A stretch of DNA of 64,000 bases from Cavia porcellus (Eukaryota; Chordata; Mammalia; Rodentia; Caviidae): positions 33,798,767-33,862,766 of the forward strand of contig NW_026947509.1 in assembly GCF_034190915.1 (NCBI RefSeq), given 5' to 3'. Both the position numbers and the translations under genes were made by a program. The notes under the pieces were generated by a model that did no database searches, was not told the DNA's origin, and worked only from the letters and a program-made list of their open reading frames with translations. The number at the start of each line of letters is the position of its first letter. The first letter of the stretch is position 1. This document shows positions 52,968 to 62,429 of the stretch, in pieces.

Positions 52968-53483
52968 ATGCTTGGTTGTACTGGGGATTAATCACAGAGC
53001 CTTTGCACCAAGACACATCCCCAACCTTTTTTATTTTACTTTTAAAAATTTTTAAAATTGATATATGGACTTCCTAAATTGCCTACATTGGCTCAAACTT
53101 GCAAGCCTCCTGCCTCAGCTTCCCAGAGTGCTGAAGTTATAGGTGTGTGCTACCACACTCAGCTTGTGACATGTAGAATTTTTGTGATACTTAGCAATGA
53201 TATTGAATGTGGCCTTGAAAACTTTCCATAGCACAAAGAAGAAATCCTCTTTCTTGTCCTTCTCCCACCCATCCTCCTTCTCCTCCTCTTCCTCCTCCTT
53301 GGGGTGCTGTGGACCAAAACCCAGAGCCTCAAGAAAGTGCTGAACCACTGAGTTACAGCCCTAGCAAAAATGAACGTTCTTTTTTTTTTTTTTTTTAACT
53401 TTTTATCGGTACCGGAGATCGAACTCCCGACCGCCTGCTTGCAAGGCAGGTGCTTATGCCGCTGAGCTAAATCCCCATCCCAA
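52968..53483 (-). repeat. Cluster of ID-type and B1-type SINEs
   Basis: ID fragment (about 52968-53032), B1-type (about 53033-53162), ID-like with a CTCCTT-rich head (about 53275-53370) and a full-length ID-type copy with an 18-T head (53379-53480), all on minus. Confidence 0.75.
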
Positions 53484-53644
53484 AATGAATGTTCTTGAAA
53501 GATGTTTGAAGTTGTCTTCATGGTCACTTCCTTCAGTGGCCAGCATGTATTTGCCCGATACTGTGAACACCTTGAAACTCTGAAGCAGAGACTACAAAAT
53601 CTGTTCTACAAAATTTAGATTATAATTTGCACACCATAAAATTT

Positions 53645-53646
<2 letters not shown>

Positions 53647-53685
<39 letters not shown>
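53647..53685. repeat. (GT)n microsatellite
   Basis: About 19 uninterrupted GT units at the head of a minus-strand ID-like fragment (53686-53735) and a B1 fragment (about 53740-53812). Confidence 0.9.
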
Positions 53686-53686
<1 letters not shown>

Positions 53687-53949
53687 TACTAAGAACTGAA
53701 CCAGAGTTTTTGAACTGAGCTACAGCCCCAGTATTTTATTTTATATTTTGAGATAGTGTCTTTCTAAGTGCCCCGGCTGGACTCAAACTTGTGATGCTCC
53801 TACCACACATAAAATTTGCTCTTTGAGAAATGCATGATTTAATGGTTTTATAATACTCACAAAGTGGAATATTCCAGAACAAGCTGTTTCTGAAACTTGT
53901 CATTTTTAACTCCTTGCATTTTGAACACATTTACAAAATATAAGCAAGC

Positions 53950-54090
53950 ATGTGCCTGGCGTGGTGGTTCAGCCCTGTAACCCCAGCACTCTGGAGGCTG
54001 GGGCAGGAGGATCACAAGTCAAGGCCAGCCTGGGCTACACAATGAGTTCAAAGTCCTCCTGGACCACATAGAGAAGCCCTGTCTCAAAAG
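53950..54090 (+). repeat. B1-type SINE
   Basis: Plus-strand copy (GTGCCTGGCGTGGTGGTTC to GAAGCCCTGTCTCAAAAGC) with the duplicated GGCTACACAATGAGTTCAAA unit. Confidence 0.8.
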
Positions 54091-54099
54091 CACAAACGT

Positions 54100-54520
54100 G
54101 TAACACTTCCCCATCGCGTTCAAAGGCCGACTAATTGACACCAGGGGAAACAAATATACTAGCGGGGGTTTAACAAACACTTTCACGAAATTGGTGGCCT
54201 GAATTTATAAACAAGGATGATGATGATTCAGGAAGCCCAGCTGACAGCGCCTCTTCCATTCACGCCCACATGTTTATGACAGCCACTAAAACCCAGAATT
54301 GAAATAAACTGCCGGGAACCAGGACTTCCCGTGGACGTCTGATGCTGCTGATTCAAGGTTTCAGTAAATTAGGAAGCACGAGTGATTGCACTAATATTTC
54401 TAGTGGCAGGGAGACACTGTCTTGTAAATGCACAAATATGTCTCTAATATTGCAAAATTTGCTGGGAGACATGATTGGCTTCACCTTGTAATTCTTTTAA
54501 GGGTTCTCGGGGGGCAGGTT
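54100..54520. promoter_or_regulatory. Candidate conserved noncoding element, 0.4 kb
   Basis: Repeat-free, AT-moderate sequence with many homeodomain- and forkhead-like words: GACTAATTGACACC, TTATAAACAAGG, TTTAACAAACAC, GTAAATTAGG, CACTAATATTTC and TGTAATTC. It borders a SINE abruptly. Regulatory role is inferred. Confidence 0.35.
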
Positions 54521-55799
54521 GGACAGCCACTGAGAACAGCAGGGCGAAACTCAGAAGGTTCTCACTGTCCACACTAGCGCTAGACCCCACACTGCCTTCC
54601 CTTCTGGCTGCCCACCTCTGCCCACCCCACCTCCCCTTGAAATCAAGAAAAGACTATGCAAATGTCTCTTCCAGAAAGTGTCAGAGTACTGTGTCCTAAG
54701 TCAGTCTTGTCACGTTTCTCCTCAGAAACTTGGCATCACAACACTTCCTGGAGTTCAGATGCCTCCTGCGACCTTCCTTTCTCTTCACCCTTCTGGTTTG
54801 ACTCTTACCCATCGTTTACTCGTGTGACTCAGTTGCTCAAGTATCTCAGTGTTTGCTGCCTCAGGACCTTTGCACTGCTGTTCTGCACTTGTCCGGGACT
54901 CTCGTTCAGAGTCTGTCCTAGGCAGCTTCTCCCTGGACCCCAATCTAATTACCTAACCTGGCACATACACTCTGGGCCCCCACACGCTCATGGTTTATAT
55001 TTCTAAAATTTATCACTGCCATTACTTTGTGTTAGTAGCGTCTTTCATTATTGCTTTGTGTCTCCTGTCAGGCCTGGGAATCTTCTTTGAGGCGCCCACG
55101 GCTGCTCCACACTGCCTGTCCCGTCCACAGCCTCCAGGGCTCCCCATTGAGTCCCCCAGCCTGGAAGAGAGGCAGTGGGCAAGCCCTGAGGTGCTGAGTG
55201 TTTGTCCTCTGTGTGGAATGGGCATGCTGGGCACTCTCACCAGGCTGGGGTGTGGAAGTGGCTCAGTGAGGGACCACCAGAGACGGCAGCATGGCCTCGC
55301 CGAGTTTCCCACCCCGCAGAGCCGGCCGCCTGCAGGGTGAGTTGGTGCTGGGAAGCCAGGCTCCCTCTGAGGTACCCGCACACAGCGCTGGTCACACAGG
55401 GCCATCCCGGGACAGGGCCAGAGGTGGCTCACGGCGGGTGGGGGTGCCCTGGGCAAAGCCCACTGGGTCCCAAGCAAGGGCCCTGGCATGGGCAGCTTGG
55501 GAGGAGGGGCGCTCTAGAGCAGCTCCCCAGGTCATGGCCTCAGCCTGCGAGCTCACTGAGGGGAAGTGAAAGGCTCCGCCCGGGAGGCTCCTTCAGGCCC
55601 AGAGCTGGCTGTCCTGGGCGGAAGACCCCCGTAGGGACCCTCTGGGACGCAGGCCGAGGTGGGGGGCTGAGGTCTGAGGCTTCAGTGGGGGATCAGGAAG
55701 AACAAGAAAGAGGGCACAGGAGCCAGCGTGGGAAGGGAATTCGGTTGTTGCCCAGGTGGCCGGGTGGAGGAGGGGAGGAGGAGCCCGCGGGGCCTGCAA

Positions 55800-57041
55800 T
55801 CTGGGGCAGTGGTGGCTGCCAGCAGCAGCGTGGTCCTGGCCAGGAGCTTCAGGGAAGGCGGCCGTGGGGGCATCAGTGGGGCTGCGCGTCTGCAGACCGC
55901 AGGCGGTGGAGGGCTCCAGGCAGCCGTGATAGGCCATGAGGTTCGTGACATAGCTCTGCTCCTGCACGCTGTGCATGAGGTGCGCCTGGGTGAGGGGCAT
56001 TGTCCAAGATGTAGCCAGAGCTGTTGCCATCCTCAGCCAGGAGCTGGTCCAGAATTGGAGGGGGAGGAGGACAGCTCCTTCCCCTGCTGACCACTGCTTG
56101 GGCACTTGTGCATTCTCTCACCCCATACCTTTTGTCTAATCTCAGGTTTAATTCTCCCAAGATTCCCACGAGGCAGTACTATCATGCACCTATTGGACAG
56201 ATGAGGAAACTGAGGCTCACACATTCTTTGCTATCAGATTTAGCAACAGCACCCACCATAGTCCCTGGCCTACCAAAGATGGAGGTTCCCCACAGGGTAT
56301 AGCCCCGGAAGGAGAAGAAGTGGGAGTGGTCAGCAGTGACCAGGGTCAGGGTGTCCTGATCACTGGTGGCCTTGTCAATGGCAGAGTTGAACAGGACCCC
56401 CTCGTGCAGGGTGTGATGGCCGTGGTCAGGGCGGTCTCTTGCAGGAAGCTGGAAGGACTGCTGCTGGACGTGTTTCTGGACACCCCTGCTGGCCTCTGCT
56501 GTGCCAGGAGCTCCCACTCCCCCTCTAGGAAGAGATAGAAGCCATGAGGATTCCTGCTCAGTCCATGTAGGGCCACCTCTGGTATCTCTACCAGGGAAAG
56601 GTCCAGCTCAAGGTCTTGGGAGATCTCAAATTTCCTGTCCACAGGGACTCCGTAGGTGGTGACTGCCCAGTGGGGAGGGGCCAGTCTGGTATTCACAGGT
56701 GTGGCTGCGGCTCTCGAGGCCACCTGAGGGCCAGGGCAGGGCATCACCCATGATTCGAGTCACAGCTGGCTCCTGGGACACCTGCATGAGCTCTGTGCGG
56801 TTCCACACGTAGTGGAACCCCTGTGGGGGCAGCTAGGCCTCAGCCCAGAGCCCGAGACCCACAGCCCTGGCCCACCCCCCTCACCCCCACCAGTGTGCCC
56901 CATCACCTGGTGATTCGCCAGCCACTCCTGCACCAGGTCCTTCCCATGCAGCCTAACTCCTGCCTGGCTGGTGTCATCTGGGTACTCAGGGTCTGGGGTC
57001 CCTCAGAGAAACATGAACTTGGGACCCCCACCCAGGATCAC
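55800..57041 (-). pseudogene. Alkaline phosphatase (ALPI/ALPP family) pseudogene, 5'-truncated
   Basis: Relic of a tissue-type alkaline phosphatase gene with introns retained, so not a processed copy. Minus-strand exon relics correspond to the last five exons: 56907-57041 (135 bp, [15 protein letters not shown]), 56748-56820 (73 bp, VWNRTELMQ), 56522-56656 (135 bp, [13 protein letters not shown]), 56274 to about 56440 ([29 protein letters not shown]) and about 55800-56045 (SSGYILDN, HSVQEQSYV, a hydrophobic GPI-signal-like tail). The first three keep the exact family exon lengths. Lesions are a TGA at 57003-57005, donor GT changed to GG at 56520-56521, short deletions after HGHH, and a large deletion with frameshifts in the last exon. 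Exons 1-5, with the catalytic serine, were not found; a weak exon-4-like trace is at 57150-57200. Functional ALPI may lie outside the window. Confidence 0.88.
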
Positions 57042-57099
57042 CTGTGATCAGAGATGAGGACGGTGGAGCTGGGCCTGAAGGGCCGCCTGTCCCCTCCTC

Positions 57100-58080
57100 C
57101 CAGGCTCGGCGTCCATCTAGTGCCATGCGGAGCCTGCCTTGGGCAGACTTGTCTCCCCAGGTTGGGTCGCACTCGTCAAAGTGGCCGGTACCCAGGCCTG
57201 GTCCTGTGCCCACTGCCCCTGAGCCCTCCCTTAGCCCCTGGCTCACAGTCCCACCAGGCTGTAGCCTGAGGCCCAGCAGCAGCAGCCGTGATGGTGGCAG
57301 TGACCCCCGGCTTCCTGCATGTCTGGGGATGGTGTTGGATGTTGTGGCTGGGCCGCAGGGAAGCAGCCCCAGCCCTGGCGGTCAGTTTGAATGGGGGAAG
57401 CCTTTGTTTCCTCCTCTTACCTGGGTAGCCACCCGCCCTGACACTGCTCTGTGGGCTACAATCCTACAGAAGAGGGAGGGTCGGGGGACAGGCAGCCTGG
57501 CCAGGGGTCCTGAGGCCGCTGGGACGGGCCGGGGCTTCAACTCGGGCCTTTGCGCTATTTGAGCTCTGCTTACCCGGTCTTGGTGGGCCCCTCAGGCCTC
57601 CCATTCCCTCTTTCCTCTTACTGCTCCTGAGAGACGGCTGGGGTGGCCTCTGCTCTGGGTGCTCAGGGAGCTGGGGCTTGCACCACGCAGCCTGGGCCAT
57701 TCACTGGCTGTCCGTGGCCTCCAGCTGCCACCAACGCCCTACTCGAGGGAGCAGGGGCTGCCCTGCCACCTGTGCGGCCGTCCTCACAAGGCTGAGGGTG
57801 GCTGTGCTGTGGGAGGGGCGGTGCCCACGGGCCCTGTGGACTGGGGGCCTGGCTGTGTCCGGTTGTTGCAGCTCGGGCTGGGCTGGGCCAGGCTTGCAGC
57901 CCCTGTTGTGAGCCTGCGGACCCGAGAGGCTCACAGGCTTGTGCCCAATGGGCCGAGCCCCGTTTCTTTGACAGGTGGGTGGATCCCAAGGGAGTCCTGC
58001 ATCCCCCGCAGGCCTCACATACACATCAGCGTGCCAGGAAGCCCGCTTCTGAGTGTGCATCCAACAGCGTTCAAAGCAGG
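57100..58080. other. Unique GC-rich sequence upstream of the alkaline phosphatase relic
   Basis: Apart from a possible exon-4 trace near 57150-57200, I see no coding exon, RNA gene or repeat. Confidence 0.45.
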
Positions 58081-58086
58081 AGGTCA

Positions 58087-58231
58087 GGTGGGCACAGTGG
58101 CATACCTGTAATCCTGGCTATTTGGGAGGCCAGGACAGGAGGATTCAATTTCATGAGACCCCAAATGTAGCTTGCTGCTCTCTGAGTTTGACCTCTAGTA
58201 CTTAAGAAAAAGAAAGAAAGAAAGAAAGAAA
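58087..58231 (+). repeat. B1-type SINE with (GAAA)n tail
   Basis: Plus-strand copy (GGTGGGCACAGTGGCATACC) ending in a GAAA-rich microsatellite at about 58206-58231. Confidence 0.75.
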
Positions 58232-58811
58232 AATCAAGGGACAGGGACAGATGTCCCTACCCCAGGATTCAGGAGGCCAAGAGGGGGGAGGCTCGGCTGG
58301 GAAATGGTAAGCAGTCCCCAGGGACCACTTGTTGGCCCTTGCCCCTGCTGTGGTGATGGTGCTGGCTAGAGGTCCTCCCCGGGGGAGGGCAGTGGCAGTA
58401 ACTCGGCCTCCAGAGGCTGTGTCTGTAGAAGGGAGCAAACTGACTCCTCCTCCATGTCCAGTCCTCTGCCTGTGCTCGTGCCCTGATGCTCTGCACCGTG
58501 AGGCAGCCCAGCAGCCCTCGGGAGGATCCAGTGCACGTCCAGGCCAGGATACCGGTCCCCAGAGGACAAGTGCTGCAGGACGCCTCCTCTGTGAGGTGCA
58601 CACTGTGCAATTCCTAGCCTGTTCGCTTGCTTCACATAGTTGGGTTTTTTTCAGTGTTCAATCCTTAGCAGTTGGGAAGTGTAACACGGCTATGATATGA
58701 GCAGAAGTATGTGCTTTCCCCCAACAGACATTTTAATGTGGGAACAGGACATGTTTGCTAACAGATTCAATATGCTTAGCCTTTTTTTTTTTTAAATCAT
58801 TTAAAGACAAA

Positions 58812-59350
58812 ATGTTAGCTAGGCATGGTGGCACAGGGCTATAATTCCAGCACTGGAGAGACTGAGGCAGGAGGCCCACCATAAGCTGGAGTCCACCATG
58901 GGTTACATAGTGAGACCCTGCACCAAAAACCAAAAACCAAACCAAAACACCCCAAAAGCAGGCTGGGTGTAGTGGTGCACACCTGTAGTCTAGCACCCTG
59001 AGGCTGAAGCAGGAGGGTTACCATGAATTTGAGGCCAGCCTAGGCTACATAGCAAGACTCTGTCTCAAAAAAAGAAAAAAAAGAAAAAGACAACAACCCC
59101 TCAAAAACAAAACAAAACAAAACCCTGCTAAAAGAAAAATATCCAAGTATAGAAACTTGGAGTTTAAATTTGCCAGGCGCAGTGAGACAGGCCTGTAATC
59201 CCGGTGCTCTCGGAGGCTGAGGCAAAAAGGATCACAAGTTCGAATCCTGCCTGGGGATCTGAGCAATTTAGACCTCAGAAGTGTAAAATAAGGCCTGGGG
59301 ATGTATCTCAGTGCAAAGGCCGGGGGTTCATCTCCACAACTGCAAAACAA
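58812..59350 (+). repeat. Stack of three plus-strand SINEs
   Basis: B1-type copies at about 58812-58945 and 58962-59095, then a B1-ID composite at about 59165-59350. They are separated by A-rich tails (CAAAACAAAAC). Confidence 0.8.
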
Positions 59351-59574
59351 ACTAACAAAAACCCCTGAAGCTTACTAATTGATGTTTTAATGTTATCACA
59401 CATTTAGAAATGGCCTATGCATCTAATGAACACTATTTAATATAACATGACCTTAAGATTTTAAATTATTGTGAAAAGATTCTTAAAACTAAGAATACAT
59501 TTATAGATGCATGTTCCACGTGCGCCCAACTTACTTGTTCTTAAGTAGGTCGTGTCTGAATCGCTTACCTATAC

Positions 59575-59812
59575 TTTGGTTTTCTTTCTTTCTTTTTTTT
59601 TTTTTTTTTTTTGTGGTACCGGGGACCAAACTCACAACCTTGAGCTTACCAGGCAGAGGCTTATGCCACTGAACTAAATCCCCAGGCCCTGTTTTTCATC
59701 ATTTTGAGACAGAGTCTCAATATGTAGTCCAAACTGGCTCAAACTCACAGCCTTCCTCCTGCCTCAGCCTCCTGAGTGCTGGGATTACAAACGTGTGCCA
59801 TCGAGCCCATTC
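59575..59812 (-). repeat. ID-type plus B1-type SINE pair
   Basis: An ID-type copy with a long T head (59575-59689) is followed by a B1-type copy (about 59693-59812). Confidence 0.85.
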
Positions 59813-60072
59813 TTCTTGCTCAGTTTTGAGACCTTGAAGGAAGCTGGCTGCCCTGTCAAGCTATTTTCATGGCATATGATATTAGGCTGCTGTCACCTAA
59901 GCAAAAGCTCTAAAGCCAAATAACCTGGCTATTTTGTTATCAGAAGATATAGTTGTTTTGGTTTTGTTGTTGTTGCTATGGAAGTAGAAATATTAAAATC
60001 ATCTTAAATAAATTTTCCCAAGTCACTTAAACTTAGAAAAGCATTTGGATTCATTCTAGTCAATTTATGAGC

Positions 60073-60144
<72 letters not shown>

Positions 60145-60290
60145 TTTCTTTTGACAAGCTCTAGCTGTGTAGTCCAGGCTGGCCATGAACTTATTTTGTA
60201 GCCCAGGCTGGTCTTGAACTCACAGTGATCCTCCTGCCTCAGCCTCCTGAGTGCTGGGATTACCAGCATGCACCACCATGCCTAGCTTCG
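60073..60290 (-). repeat. (TTTC)n microsatellite at the tail of a B1-type SINE
   Basis: About 19 TTTC units (60073-60151) are continuous with the A-rich end of a minus-strand B1-type copy (to about 60290) that has the duplicated AGCCCAGGCTGG unit. Confidence 0.9.
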
Positions 60291-60495
60291 TTTACTTCTA
60301 AGCCAACGTGGTAGCGTGTCGGTGCTTCACCGTCACACATACAGACAAGTGTATGTGCAGACAGCACACAGCATGCGTCACACCATGTACACACACGTGA
60401 AGTACAGGCCAAGACAGAGGTCTCAGAGTTTCAGTTAGGCTCTTCCTCTCCGTGTTAGCTTTGGAACAGTTTTCTACCTCAGATCATCCATCTGT

Positions 60496-60595
60496 TCTAT
60501 TTTATTATTTTCTTTTCAGGTGCTGATGATTGAACACAGGGTACTGAGTGTGAGACCAACTAGCCTTCCACCCCTGGCTATGTCCCCAGTCCAGG
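60496..60595 (-). repeat. ID-like SINE fragment
   Basis: T-rich head, GGTGCTGATGATTGAACACAGG and CCCTGGCTATGTCCCCAG. Confidence 0.6.
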
Positions 60596-60824
60596 TGGCT
60601 GATTGTTTGGTCGCTCATCCCACCCTGGCGATGGTCAGACCTGCAACCCTCTGCTTGCGGGTGCAAACGTGTGACCTGGGCAACCAGGTAAGACATTTAC
60701 ATCTTAAACAGAATTAGATCCGTCTCTTGATTGCTGGGGCAGAGGAGGACAGCGGCTCACAGAGGCTGAGTGGTCAAAGGTGAAACTCATGCTGCAGAGT
60801 TAATGTCTTTTCCTGTGATAAGAA

Positions 60825-60952
60825 TTTTCTAGGCTTGGGGGTGCACTGGGGAGGCTGAGGCAGGATGATGGCATGAACCTGAGAATTTGTCACCAGTCTG
60901 GAACCTTTGAGAACTTTTTGAGACTGTCTCAAAAAGAAAAGAAAAAAATGCA
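60825..60952 (+). repeat. B1-type SINE, diverged
   Basis: GGGGAGGCTGAGGCAGGATG to GACTGTCTCAAAAAGAAAAG on plus. Confidence 0.65.
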
Positions 60953-61026
60953 GAGTGTGAGACATTCTTATAAATGAAAAAAATCTATGTATTGATATAT
61001 GTGAAATTTATATACAAGCATTTTCC

Positions 61027-61665
61027 TTTTTTTTTTTTTTTTTTTTTTTTGTACTGGGAGTTGAATTTACACCCTTTTGCTTCCCAGGCAGGTGCTTATG
61101 CTATTGAGTTAAATCCCTGGCCTACAAGCATCTTCCTAATAGCCAACTAAAATGTCAGAAAGTCAAACTTTGGCTAGTAAGACATCAGAGTTATTTGAAA
61201 ATTTATAAATTGAATAGCCTGGTATTATAGCTTTTTAAAAAAAATACTGGAGAGTGAACCCATGGCCACTGCACTGAGATGTATTCACAGACTTTTAAAA
61301 AATTTTATTTTGGGGGGCTGGGGATTTAGCTCAGCGGCATAAGCGCCTGCCTTGCAAGCAGGCAGTCGTGCGTTCGATCCCAGGTACTGATAAAAAGGAA
61401 AAAGACCAAAAAAAAAATTTTTTTTTTTTATTTTCAAGCAGGTTCTTGCTAAGTCACTAGGCGCCTAGGCTGGGCTTGAACTTCCTGCTGCAGCCGCCCA
61501 GAGAGCTGGGTTATAGGCACGTGCCACTCTCTCCAGCGCTTCCCATTCTTTTAAGGAGTTTCAGAGCTGAGTATGGTGGTACACACCGGGGAGGCTGAGG
61601 CAGGAGGATTACCAGGAGTTCAAGGACAGCCCTAAAGTGAGGCCCTGTCTGAGGAAAAAAAAGTT
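61027..61665. repeat. SINE cluster including an intact plus-strand ID-type copy
   Basis: Minus ID-type (61027-61124), minus ID fragment (about 61230-61300), intact plus ID-type (61314-61400), minus B1-type (about 61405-61545) and plus B1-type (about 61565-61665). The intact copy carries an A box TAGCTCAGCGG (61327-61337) and a B box GCGTTCGATCC (61370-61380), the internal RNA polymerase III promoter of its tRNA-Ala ancestor. It is a SINE, not a functional tRNA. Confidence 0.85.
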
Positions 61666-61825
61666 TTGTTTCCCCAAGAAAATAAGCAGAAGCCATTTTT
61701 TCTAAAAACAAACAAAGCCAATGACCCTTCTCTTGAACCTACAAATGCCCAGTAGGCACTAGAAGAGAACAAAGCCTGACCTTCATTTTGTATCTGTTTT
61801 CTTTATTACTTTAAAACTTGGTGTC

Positions 61826-61955
61826 ACACAGGGTGTGGTGGTGCACACCTGTAGTTTCAGCACTCGGGAGGCCTCGACAGGAGGATCACCAGGGGTTCAA
61901 GCCCAGCATGAGCTACACAGCCAGATGCTGTCTCAAAAAACCAAAAACCAAAGAC
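61826..61955 (+). repeat. B1-type SINE
   Basis: Plus-strand copy (GGGTGTGGTGGTGCACACC to GCTGTCTCAAAAAACC). Confidence 0.8.
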
Positions 61956-62271
61956 TCGGCTCCATATGTAGATATGTGAATCATTTAGGGAACGTCTGTC
62001 TAAAAACCGGAAGGACACAGTTTACTAGCCCTAAATTCACACAACCTAACTCAGCCCCTCAAGACTGGAGGCCCTGGATGGGAGACTGTCAGGACATCAG
62101 CTACCAGTGGGTGCCCAGGACCGTCCAGTCGTCACCCTTATCCATGGTCACCTTGGGTTCCAGCAGAGCTTGGGGAACCCCGAGGCTGTCCAGGTGGAAA
62201 CAGTCATCTCAGGAGCCAGGAGTAAGTGACAGGGACTTCTCTAGAGCCACCCTGAGAATCAGGAACTGAAG

Positions 62272-62425
62272 CCGAGTGTGGGGGTCCATGCCTGTAGTCC
62301 CAGCACTTAGGAGGCTGAGGCAGGAGGATTGCTGTGAGTTCAAGGCCAGCCTGGGCTACACAGCCAGGTGCTGTGCCCAAACCCAAACCAAAAGCAAATC
62401 CAAAACAACAACAAAAAAATGAGAC
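62272..62425 (+). repeat. B1-type SINE
   Basis: Plus-strand copy (GCCGAGTGTGGGGGTCCATG to GCCCAAACCCAAACC) with an A-rich tail. Confidence 0.8.
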
Positions 62426-62429
62426 AGCG

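Larger units (their letters stand above)
46760..55790. other. ECEL1 to alkaline phosphatase intergenic DNA
   Basis: About 9 kb without a recognisable exon. 46.8-51.4 kb is GC-rich and mostly unique; 51.4-54.1 kb is SINE-rich with AT-rich unique islands. Short open frames on both strands lack domain features. Confidence 0.5.

Noticed and set aside
55202..55939. 245-codon plus-strand open frame
   Set aside because: It overlaps the alkaline phosphatase relic in antisense, is GC-rich and has no domain features.
61314..61400. tRNA-Ala-like sequence with A and B boxes
   Set aside because: It carries an A-rich SINE tail, has non-tRNA changes and occurs in many copies; it is an ID-type SINE, not a tRNA gene.
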